DNA of 33,891 nt from positions 1 through 33,891 of the forward strand of contig NZ_FQUI01000024.1 in assembly GCF_900129175.1 (NCBI RefSeq), in the 5' to 3' direction. Of the stretch, positions 27,295 through 33,891 are shown piece after piece; the first letter of the stretch is position 1, and each line of letters starts with the position of its first letter. A model generated the notes under the pieces. The model searched no databases, was not told the DNA's origin, and was given only the letters and a program-made list of their open reading frames with translations. Origin of the DNA: Marinitoga hydrogenitolerans DSM 16785 (GTDB lineage: Bacteria; Thermotogota; Thermotogae; Petrotogales; Petrotogaceae). Made by a program: the position numbers and the translations under genes.

Positions 27295-28980
27295 GAGTGA
27301 ATTCAATTTAGAGAGAGGCTGCCCAGAAAACAAAGTAAAAAATAAACCAGAGGAAAGAAAAGGGGACAAAAAAGTAGAAAGTAAAGATTAAAAGTAAGAT
27401 AAAAACAAAAGTAATCAGTAATAATCTGTGAAAAAGCACAAAAGGAAGAGTATACTTAAAAAAGTATATTAAGAAAATACGTATATATCAAAAAAAGAAA
27501 CAATTCAAGAAAAGAAAAACTAAAAAGAACAAAAGAACTGAGAAGTCTTAATTTTAACAAATTTGGACGACTTAAAAATATAAATAAAAGGTTTTGGAAA
27601 ATAAAAAGAACAAAAAAAAGAATGAATAGAAATATTTGAATCAAACCAAAAGTGTTTAAAAAGAAAAGAAGAAAGTTTAATTTCAAATTTAAGCAAAAGG
27701 TCAAAGTTTTTAAAATAAAAGGTATTTCTAAAAGAGAATTTATTCGAATTAATAGCGTTAATATTCTCAATACGTTTTCTAAATCGATAAACAAATTTGA
27801 AAATAAAAGAAGAAGGTATTTTTAAACGTAACAGGTTAAAATTAAAAGACTGATAATATTGGATATTTGGAATAATAGGAACCCAAACTCTACCAGAACA
27901 GTTAGGATTTAAATTACAGGTTTTTCTGAGTGGGCAAATAAAACGGTGACGATTTCTGGAATAATCACTACCATCAGACTGTAAAAAATGATTAGAAAGA
28001 GAACAAAAAAGCCTATTATTTTTAATTTTAATATGACCTAATTTAGAAAAAGAAGAAGATTTTTTTAAAGGAATAAAGGGTATAGCACCAGCAGAAATAA
28101 TATTATAAAAACAGAAAAAGAATCATACCCTTTATCCAGAGTAAAAAACACATAAAAGCCTTTAGAAGAGCAAAAACGAATAAACGATTTAATATTATCA
28201 AAAATTAAATTCTGAAAAATAGTATTATCGTGATAATTAGCAGGGCGAAAAACAGAAAAAAGATTAAAATAAAAAGGAAAAACAATATCAACATGATGAA
28301 AACGAATACCCAATTTTTTGTTATAAAATTTATTATGAGAATGAATAACGCCTTTAGGAACATTACCATCGACAAGAATAGGTTGAGAATCAACAGAAAG
28401 AACAATAAAACCAAGTTTTTTAAAAATAAAAGAAAAACGATTTAAATAAGATTTAGCAAGAGCAAGTTTAAATGAATTCAAAAGACATAACAAATTAGAT
28501 AGACCAATACGCCTTTTAAAGTAAAAATAAGTAGTATAACACGGAACTGAATCACGAAAACCACAAAGTTGTAAATATTCCGGAGGAACAACAGATAAAA
28601 TATCTCTAGACGAAGTAAAAGCGTCTTCAGAAAAAATAGAATTAAGAAGGAAAAATAATCGTAAAAGAGAAGTAGGATCATAAGGAGAATTCTTATTGGG
28701 TTTATGAGAATAAAAAGAAATAAGAAAATTAAAAAGTTTGTTCATATCGAGGGAATTAAAAGCGTCAGAAGTTATACTAAAAAGTTTATCCTTTAAATTG
28801 TCCAAAACAAAAACATTTCTAGAACTTCTGAACATGGTATCACCTCCAATATGTTTTTGGTACAATACAATAATACTACAAAATAATAATATTACAAAAA
28901 TAAATCTGCATCAAATAGTAGGGGTGATGCCCTTTTTAGAAATAGCTTATAATCAGTTTTCTGTAAATTGAATTTACACT
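27295..28980 (-). mobile_element. Complete insertion sequence of about 1.69 kb with terminal inverted repeats
   Basis: The ends match: left AGTGAATTCAATTTAGAGA (27296-27314) and right, read inward from 28980, AGTGTAAATTCAATTTACAG, the same apart from a 2-base indel and one mismatch. Identical 14-bp direct repeats flank it. It carries one transposase gene on the minus strand (27520-28835, frameshifted) and a noncoding tail of about 225 bases at the left, which holds an AT hairpin around 27450-27470 and is otherwise purine-rich without features. The plus strand of the whole element is strongly purine-rich, unlike the host genes. The family was not identified; the 14-bp duplication is long for most IS groups. 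Confidence 0.85.
27520..28835 (-). pseudogene. DDE-type transposase with a single frameshift
   Basis: The first part (ATG 28835, preceded by GGAGGTGATACC) reads MFRSSRNVFVLDNLKDKLFS and contains likely catalytic Asp residues in IVLSVDSQPILVDG and FTLDKGYDSF. The frame then runs off at an A5 run on the plus strand (28107-28111) and ends at 28065. The other frame continues without a stop to TAG at 27522-27520 with IPFIPLKKSSSFSKLGH, a Cys motif (CPLRKTCNLNPNC) and F-R-K-R-I-E-N-I-N, which may hold the catalytic Glu. Adding one base gives about 438 residues, a usual transposase size. A -1 slip on G-UUU-UU is possible, but there is no classic slippery heptamer, so a mutation is more likely. Residue roles are inferred from the pattern. 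Confidence 0.8.
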
Positions 28981-28994
28981 TGTTTATATTCAAC
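28981..28994. repeat. Right copy of the 14-bp target-site duplication
   Basis: TGTTTATATTCAAC, identical to 27281-27294, directly after the right end of the insertion sequence and 5 bases before the ribosome binding site of the downstream gene. Confidence 0.85.
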
Positions 28995-29011
28995 ATTTGG
29001 AGGTGAATAGG

Positions 29012-30613
29012 ATGAAAAAAACTAGTCCTTTGCAAAATTTTCGGCTTTTTGTGCAAATAGTTTTTGTAATATTTGTTATTTATGTAAGTGTTGGACATTA
29101 CCTTGTTGAAAACAATCCTGGATTAGAATTATTTGGTGTTGCGAGTCTCCATACATTATGTCCATACGGTGGAGTAGTAAATCTATATACTTTTTTCTCA
29201 ACAGGTAATTATGTAAGTAAGTTGCATCAATCTGTATTTATTATGTTATTTGCTTTATTTGGACTGTTGTTATTTACCGGAGCTTCTTTCTGTGGATGGC
29301 TATGTCCTTTAGGATCTGTTCAAGAATGGTTTGGAAAGCTAGGAAAAAAAATATTTAAAGATAAATATAATAAAATTCCAATTAAAGTTGACAGAGTTTT
29401 AAGATATTTAAAATATGCTGTTTTAGCAATAGTTATTATTCAAACTGCGCGAACAAGCAAATTAATTTTTGAACCTTATGATCCATATTATAATCTTTTC
29501 AATATTTGGACAGATGAAATTGCTATTACAGGATATTTGTCAGTTTTTTTAACTCTTGGACTTTCATTATTTATTGAAAGACCATTTTGTAGATATGCAT
29601 GTCCCTTAGGTGCTATAAATGGATTATTCAACTCTTTTAGTATATTTAATATTAAAAGAAAGAAAAACACCTGTATTGATTGTTCATTATGTGATAAAGC
29701 ATGTCCAATTGGTATAGTTGTATCGAAAAAAGATGCTATAAATAGTCCTCAATGTATACGATGTATGAAATGTGTTGAAGTTTGTCCGGCAAATGAGATT
29801 GAAAAATCTACATTAAAAGTAAGACCAATATTGGCAAAACCAGAAAAAAGCAAAAAAACAATTAGTAATTGGACATATGTATTTACTGTATTAGTAATAT
29901 TTTTAGGCATAATATTAGTTGCCAATATTACTGGTAATTTTATCACCGAAAGAATAAAAACGTATGAAAGCATAAATGATATAAGAGGCTCTTCAACAGT
30001 ACAAGAAATTATAGATAATTATCCTATATCTAAAGAAGAATTGTATAGAGCATTTAATATACCAAGAACAATAATAACAACTGCAAAATTAAAAGACTTA
30101 TCTGAAATGATGGGATTAAATGAAGAATTAGAAATAGTTTCTCCAGAAAGCATCAGAACATTTATAGAATATATAGACAAAAATATATTAGAATTTGTTA
30201 ATTATTTAAGGAAAAATTTTGAAGAATTTGAGGAATTTGAAACTATCAATGGAATAGAAGATATGACTGTTAGAGAAGTGGTAAAAAAGTCAAAACCTGG
30301 ATTTATAGCATATTTAATTAGTGGATACTGGCCAATTCAAAATGAATCAATTGAAAACAAAAATATTTCAAATGTAGCTACTGAAGTTCACGAAGAAAAT
30401 ATTAAAGAAGGATATAATAATGTAGAATTTGTAGTTCGTGGAAAAACAACTTTGCGGGAAATAAAGGATAATATTGATGATTTTGATAAATTTTTAAAAG
30501 AATTTAATATTACTGAAAATGAGAGTTTATCTATTAGCTTGAAGGATTTGGTTGATAAATATGGAATATATATGGGAGATATTAAAACATATGTTGAGGA
30601 ACATTTAAAATAA
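29012..30613 (+). CDS. Membrane-bound 4Fe-4S ferredoxin-like protein (NapH/CcoG-like) with C-terminal helical repeats
   Basis: A 533-residue membrane electron-transfer protein. About five membrane segments lie in residues 1-200, interleaved with FCGWLCPLGSVQEWFGKLGK and FCRYACPLGAINGLF, the Cys-Pro motifs typical of NapH/RnfH-type proteins. Two 4Fe-4S sites follow: TCIDCSLCDKACPIG (about 220) and QCIRCMKCVEVCPAN (about 246). Another membrane helix lies near 290-312. The last 215 residues hold three similar units (starting at about 320, 408 and 472) around I-x-G-x-x-T-x-x-E-I, followed by helices. The electron donor and acceptor are unknown. The ATG at 29012 follows GGAGGTGAATAGG. An insertion sequence now separates the gene from its likely promoter. 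Confidence 0.88.
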   Translation: MKKTSPLQNFRLFVQIVFVIFVIYVSVGHYLVENNPGLELFGVASLHTLCPYGGVVNLYTFFSTGNYVSKLHQSVFIMLFALFGLLLFTGASFCGWLCPLGSVQEWFGKLGKKIFKDKYNKIPIKVDRVLRYLKYAVLAIVIIQTARTSKLIFEPYDPYYNLFNIWTDEIAITGYLSVFLTLGLSLFIERPFCRYACPLGAINGLFNSFSIFNIKRKKNTCIDCSLCDKACPIGIVVSKKDAINSPQCIRCMKCVEVCPANEIEKSTLKVRPILAKPEKSKKTISNWTYVFTVLVIFLGIILVANITGNFITERIKTYESINDIRGSSTVQEIIDNYPISKEELYRAFNIPRTIITTAKLKDLSEMMGLNEELEIVSPESIRTFIEYIDKNILEFVNYLRKNFEEFEEFETINGIEDMTVREVVKKSKPGFIAYLISGYWPIQNESIENKNISNVATEVHEENIKEGYNNVEFVVRGKTTLREIKDNIDDFDKFLKEFNITENESLSISLKDLVDKYGIYMGDIKTYVEEHLK

Positions 30614-30619
30614 CTATTA

Positions 30620-30661
30620 ATTATACCACAAATTGCTAAATTAAGCGATTTGTGGTATAAT
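30620..30661 (+). promoter_or_regulatory. Inverted repeat containing the sfsA promoter
   Basis: ATTATACCACAAAT (30620-30633) and ATTTGTGGTATAAT (30648-30661) are perfect 14-bp inverted arms; pairing extends inward by a wobble and two GC pairs to a loop of TAAATTAA. A promoter is built into it: TTGCTA (30633-30638) and TATAAT (30656-30661), 17 bases apart. The stem could end transcription of the upstream gene, though no U run follows, and its DNA palindrome could also be an operator for sfsA. A mirror -10 on the other strand lies in the left arm. Confidence 0.75.
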
Positions 30662-30677
30662 TATTTAAGGTGATATT

Positions 30678-31346
30678 ATGAAAGTTTTCGAAATAGCTAA
30701 TACGATAAAAGGAGTTTTTATAAACAGATCAAATAGATATTTAGCTAAAGTTCTAATAAATGATAAAATAGAAGATGTTCATGTTCACGATCCTGGTAGA
30801 TTGAAAGAGCTTCTATATAAAAATAATAGTGTTTTAATTAAAAGAGTATATAATCCTAAAAGAAAAACAAAATATGATTTAATTGCTGCAAAAAAATCTA
30901 AAGAATTTGTTTTGGTAAATTCAATGTATCATAGATATATAGCTGAAAATATATTGAGGAAAAAATACAAAAATTTAAATCCTGAAGTAAAATATAATAA
31001 TAGTAGAATAGATTTTTTAGCAGAAAATCAAATATGGATAGAGATAAAAGGATGTACTTTATCTGAAAATAATATTGCTAAGTTTCCTGATGCTCCAACT
31101 AAAAGAGGCTTAAAACATTTAAATGAATTAATAGAACTTAAAGAAAAAGGATATGAAAGTCATATTTATTTTTTAATTTTTTCAACAGCAGAATATTTTT
31201 CACCTAATTATGAAACGGATCCGAAATTTTCAAAAAAACTTATTGAAGCATATAAAAAAGGTGTAAAAATATTTCCATTATTATTTTCTTTTAAGGAAGG
31301 AATAATTTATTTTGAAAGATATTTGGATATATTAATGAAAGGATAA
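30678..31346 (+). CDS. sfsA: SfsA family protein (sugar fermentation stimulation homologue)
   Basis: 222 residues, full length. The N-terminal OB-like part (FINRSNRYLAKVLI, HVHDPGRLKELL) and the nuclease-like core (RIDFLAENQIWIEIKGCTL, then FPDAPTKRGLKHLNELIEL) match SfsA, with Asp and Glu-x-Lys residues arranged as in restriction-type nucleases. SfsA was named for an effect on maltose metabolism in E. coli and may bind nucleic acid; its true activity is unsettled. It has its own promoter in the inverted repeat upstream and an AAGGTGATATT ribosome binding site. The next gene follows by 5 bases. Confidence 0.93.
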   Translation: MKVFEIANTIKGVFINRSNRYLAKVLINDKIEDVHVHDPGRLKELLYKNNSVLIKRVYNPKRKTKYDLIAAKKSKEFVLVNSMYHRYIAENILRKKYKNLNPEVKYNNSRIDFLAENQIWIEIKGCTLSENNIAKFPDAPTKRGLKHLNELIELKEKGYESHIYFLIFSTAEYFSPNYETDPKFSKKLIEAYKKGVKIFPLLFSFKEGIIYFERYLDILMKG

Positions 31347-31351
31347 AAAGT

Positions 31352-31756
31352 ATGACCGATTACAATATATTCTTTAATGATTTAGAATATGATTATTTAA
31401 AAATAATAAAATTTTTAGAACAATATAAAAGTGATGAAAAAAAACTTATAGAAGAAGCAAAAAAACTTATTAATGTAAAAGAAAATATAATTTCTGAAAT
31501 AAAATTAATTAGTGATATATGCAAAGTTTCTAATAATGAAGCGATTAAATATGCAATATTACTCGCTTCAATAGAAAATGTGTTTGATTTAATTAAAAAT
31601 AATTATAGTAATAAAGATATTAATAAATTAATTCAATTATTATTGTATATAGAAAATTATGTTTATTCTGAGTTTGAAAACACTCATTATATTGATAATC
31701 TTCTTGAAAAAGTATATGATATTTCAAACAGACTTCAAAAAATCATATCAAAATAA
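31352..31756 (+). CDS. Unrecognised helical protein, 134 residues
   Basis: I do not recognise this gene. The product is rich in Lys, Glu, Ile, Asn and Leu, has no Trp, one Cys, no signal peptide and no membrane segment, and reads as a bundle of four or five long helices (about residues 10-45, 45-60, 65-85, 88-112, 114-132). The first helix has heptad-like spacing and could be a coiled coil. It starts 5 bases after sfsA with AAAGGATAAAAAG upstream, so it is cotranscribed with sfsA. Codon usage resembles its neighbours, so a real host gene is likely. Confidence 0.7.
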   Translation: MTDYNIFFNDLEYDYLKIIKFLEQYKSDEKKLIEEAKKLINVKENIISEIKLISDICKVSNNEAIKYAILLASIENVFDLIKNNYSNKDINKLIQLLLYIENYVYSEFENTHYIDNLLEKVYDISNRLQKIISK

Positions 31757-31954
31757 TATTTTTTCTAAATAAGCTTTAACTAAGATTATCATTTCTCTCC
31801 CCGCAACGGTGAATCTGTATTTTATTTTCGATTCATCGAAAGAAAAAATTTGTGGATTATAATTATTAATTATAATAAAAGATATAACCTTAGTGAAAAG
31901 AATTATAGAGGATTATATAAATTGAGAAAATAAATTTACGAACGATAAATTTAT
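31757..31954. other. Intergenic stretch without a recognisable gene
   Basis: About 200 bases between the helical protein and the terminator. I see no tRNA or open frame of note. It contains a 16-base near-palindrome TTTCGATTCATCGAAA (about 31826-31841), an AT palindrome TTATAATTA-T-TAATTATAA (31857-31875), and a short GC-richer patch (CTCCCCGCAACGG, 31797-31809) that stands out in this AT-rich setting. A small RNA cannot be excluded. Confidence 0.4.
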
Positions 31955-31992
31955 AAAAGTACAGCCAAAGTATTTGCCCTGGCTGTACTTTT
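31955..31992. terminator. Bidirectional terminator at the end of the P5C dehydrogenase gene
   Basis: AAAAGTACAGCCA (31955-31967) pairs with TGGCTGTACTTTT (31980-31992), a 13-bp stem with a 12-base loop and T-rich sequence following on both strands. It lies 3 bases after the stop codon of the minus-strand gene and also closes the sfsA unit. Confidence 0.85.
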
Positions 31993-31994
31993 GT

Positions 31995-33614
31995 TTATTT
32001 CATAAATGGATAGGTATAATTTTCAGGTGGATTAAAATTTTCCTTAATAGATCTGGCAGATGTCCATCGTAAAAGATTGAGATAACTACCAGCTTTATCA
32101 TTAGTTCCCGATCCTCTTGATCCACCAAACGGTTGTTGGTCGACAACAGCACCTGTAGGTTTGTCATTTATATAAAAATTACCCGCAGCATGTACCAATA
32201 TTCTTTCAGCCATTTGAATTGCTTTTCTATCCTGTGCAAAAATAGAGCCTGTTAAACCATAGGGTGATGTTTGATCACAAAGTTTTAAAATATCTTCATA
32301 TTTATCATCATCATATATATATACTGTTAATACAGGTCCAAATATTTCTTCTTCCATTGTTTTGAAATGAGGATCATCTGTTAAAATAATTGTAGGATCT
32401 ATAAAATAACCTATAGAATCATCATACTTTCCACCTACTAATATCTCGGCATTTTTCCGTGCGTATTCAATATAATCAGTTATTTTTTTGAATGCAGCCT
32501 TGTCTATTACAGCATTAACAAAATTTGAAAAATCTGTTGGAGATCCAATTTTTAAATTTCTCGTAGTTTCTATTAATTCATCTTTTATATTATTCCAAAC
32601 ACTTTTTGAAATATATGTTCTGGAGGCGGCTGAACATTTTTGCCCCTGGTATTCAAAAGCACCTCTTATCAATGCTGTTATCAATGCTTTTCTATTTGCG
32701 GTATGATGAGCGATTACAAAGTCTTTTCCTCCAGTTTCTCCTACAATTCTTGGATAAGATTTATAATTTCTAATATTCTTTCCTATCATTTCCCACATTG
32801 AATCAAATGTATTAACAGATCCAGTAAAGTGTACACCTCCAAAGTCTGAATTTGAAAAAATTATTTCTCCAACTTTGGAACCTGGGCCTGGAATAAAATT
32901 AATAACTCCATCTGGTAAACCAGCTTCTTGTAGTAATTTCATTATGTAATAAGCAGTATAAACTGCAGATGAAGCAGGTTTCCATAATACAACATTGCCC
33001 ATTATTGCAGGTGCTGTTGGTAAATTTCCTGAAATTGACGCAAAATTAAATGGTGGAACTGCAAAAATAAATCCATCTAAAGCTCTATATTCCATTCTAT
33101 TAAGAATACCCTTGGAAGATTGAGGTTGTCCAGTATAAATCTTTGTTGCATAATATGAATTGAATCTAAAGAAATCAATTAATTCACAAGCAGAGTCTAT
33201 TTCTGCTTGATATACATTTTTATCTAAATCTAGCATTGCTGCAGCATTTAAAGTGCTTCTCCAAGTTGTAGATAACAATTCAGCGGCTTTTAAAAATATG
33301 GATATTCTATCAATATAAGAATAATTTTCCCACTCTTCTTTTGCTTTCAATGCACTTTCTATAGCCATCTTAATTTCCTTTTCTCCAGCCATATGATAAT
33401 GAGCTAATACATGCTTGTGATTATGAGGCATTATACATTTTCCTAAATTGCCAGTTTTTATTTCCTTTCCTCCAATTATTAAGGGAATTTCAATTTCTTT
33501 TGAAGATAATTCTTTTAATTTTTCTTTTAATTCTTCCCTTTCTTTTGTTCCTGGCGCATAAGATAAAATAGGTTCATTTTTTGGTCTTTCTAAAATAAAG
33601 ATACTATTAAGCAT
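31995..33614 (-). CDS. pruA: Delta-1-pyrroline-5-carboxylate dehydrogenase (L-glutamate gamma-semialdehyde dehydrogenase)
   Basis: This NAD-dependent aldehyde dehydrogenase oxidises glutamate semialdehyde to glutamate in proline (and arginine) breakdown. Its 539 residues match the single-domain type. The cofactor region has VVLWKPASSAVYTAYYIMK and VHFTGSVNTFDSMW; the catalytic Glu is in IVGETGGKDFVIAHHTAN and the nucleophile Cys in FEYQGQKCSAASRTYI; QQPFGGSRGSGTNDKAGS near the C-terminus is typical of this subfamily. The ATG has GGAGGGATAGC upstream. The usual partner proline dehydrogenase is not in the window. It ends at a bidirectional terminator. Confidence 0.94.
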   Translation of the reverse strand: MLNSIFILERPKNEPILSYAPGTKEREELKEKLKELSSKEIEIPLIIGGKEIKTGNLGKCIMPHNHKHVLAHYHMAGEKEIKMAIESALKAKEEWENYSYIDRISIFLKAAELLSTTWRSTLNAAAMLDLDKNVYQAEIDSACELIDFFRFNSYYATKIYTGQPQSSKGILNRMEYRALDGFIFAVPPFNFASISGNLPTAPAIMGNVVLWKPASSAVYTAYYIMKLLQEAGLPDGVINFIPGPGSKVGEIIFSNSDFGGVHFTGSVNTFDSMWEMIGKNIRNYKSYPRIVGETGGKDFVIAHHTANRKALITALIRGAFEYQGQKCSAASRTYISKSVWNNIKDELIETTRNLKIGSPTDFSNFVNAVIDKAAFKKITDYIEYARKNAEILVGGKYDDSIGYFIDPTIILTDDPHFKTMEEEIFGPVLTVYIYDDDKYEDILKLCDQTSPYGLTGSIFAQDRKAIQMAERILVHAAGNFYINDKPTGAVVDQQPFGGSRGSGTNDKAGSYLNLLRWTSARSIKENFNPPENYTYPFMK

Positions 33615-33763
33615 TCCGCTATCCCTCCTCGTATAATTAGTATAGAATAATTATATTATTGTTATTGATTATTATTATTATTTATATGCTCTTTGAAAAG
33701 TAAATATATTTTATTTATATTGATTTATGTGTTTTTAGTTATATGTTTTATATTAGTAGTTTT

Positions 33764-33891
33764 CTATTGAGCATCTTTTTCAGTATTTATTTTTTGCTTG
33801 TTTTTAAGTTTTACCTCTGGTAAAATAGTTTTAGATAACATCCCCCTGAGACTTGTTCTCTTAAAAAAGATTTCTAAACTAGAGTATAGTT
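33764..33891 (-). CDS. Possible 3' end of an upstream gene, cut by the window edge
   Basis: On the minus strand a frame is open from the right edge to TAG at 33766-33764, giving 41 codons ending in a Lys-rich tail (VKLKNKQKINTEKDAQ). In this AT-rich sequence a 41-codon open stretch is uncommon by chance but not rare, and the family is not recognised. If real it would be a gene in the same direction as pruA, 149 bases upstream. The gap between (33615-33763) is AT-rich with TATAAT-like elements near 33650 but no clear promoter. Confidence 0.4.
   Translation of the reverse strand, partial: LYSSLEIFFKRTSLRGMLSKTILPEVKLKNKQKINTEKDAQ

Noticed and set aside
27456-27794. 112-residue hydrophobic minus-strand frame inside the insertion sequence
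   Set aside because: It is an alternative frame of the pyrimidine-rich transposase 3' half; the frame with the Cys motif and R-x-x-E is the better candidate.
31857-31875. AT-only palindrome as a regulatory site
   Set aside because: Such palindromes arise easily in sequence this rich in A and T, and no gene start is adjacent.

Overview
The window is very AT-rich and gene-dense. Short intergenic gaps, strong GGAGG-type ribosome binding sites and a particular gene set point to a low-GC member of the Thermotogota, probably Marinitoga or a close relative. The supporting genes are an Opp/Dpp-type oligosaccharide ABC transporter beside a GH1 beta-glucosidase, a nusB-dxs cluster, efp/Asp23/pepP, an FtsA-like protein beside mutS2, and a small beta-barrel-like envelope protein. 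This assignment rests on recalled family resemblance, not on a database search.

Layout. (1) 1-319: the right end of an IS21-like element, with the 3' part of istB and terminal repeats, inserted in a GH1 beta-glucosidase gene that is cut off after about 132 codons. (2) 718-6203, minus strand: a sugar/peptide ABC importer (binding protein, two permeases, two ATPases) whose last gene would have been the beta-glucosidase. The first ATPase gene (dppD-like) has an in-frame TGA exactly where a conserved C-terminal Cys codon is expected. (3) 6430-8507, plus strand: a TetR regulator, a FabK/nitronate-monooxygenase-like flavoprotein and acyl carrier protein. Two matching TGACC-N3-GGTCA operators sit in front of tetR and fabK, so this looks like a small self-contained fatty-acid regulon. 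(4) 8562-24437, minus strand: a long collinear housekeeping cluster read as remA, clpP, mutS, pepP, efp, Asp23-like, nusB, dxs, envelope protein, mutS2, FtsA-like, acpS, mgtC-like, ligA. Several junctions overlap (ATGA, GTGA, TTGA), and an internal promoter lies before pepP. (5) 24503-26403, plus strand: obg and nadD. (6) 26420-27193, minus strand: a TIGR00266/AIM24 protein. (7) 27295-28980: a complete insertion sequence with terminal inverted repeats, a 14-bp direct flanking duplication and a transposase with one frameshift. It lies between an extended -10 promoter and the ribosome binding site of a membrane iron-sulfur protein gene. (8) 29012-31756, plus strand: that iron-sulfur protein, sfsA and an unrecognised helical protein. 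(9) 31995-33614, minus strand: delta-1-pyrroline-5-carboxylate dehydrogenase, then a possible gene 3' end at the right edge.

How the genes work together. The transporter and GH1 enzyme would import and hydrolyse a beta-linked oligosaccharide, but both the hydrolase and one ATPase gene look damaged, so the pathway may be decaying in this strain. Acyl carrier protein (8268) and its activating enzyme AcpS (11225) are both here but in separate operons. The long minus-strand cluster links translation (efp), transcription antitermination (nusB), isoprenoid synthesis (dxs), DNA repair (mutS, ligA), the MutS paralogue mutS2, and proteolysis (clpP, pepP). No tRNA, rRNA or CRISPR array was seen. The most interesting signals are the two IS insertions with readable junctions, the TGA-for-Cys change that also completes an inverted repeat, the two-operator TetR regulon, and probable ATT start codons for fabK and mutS.
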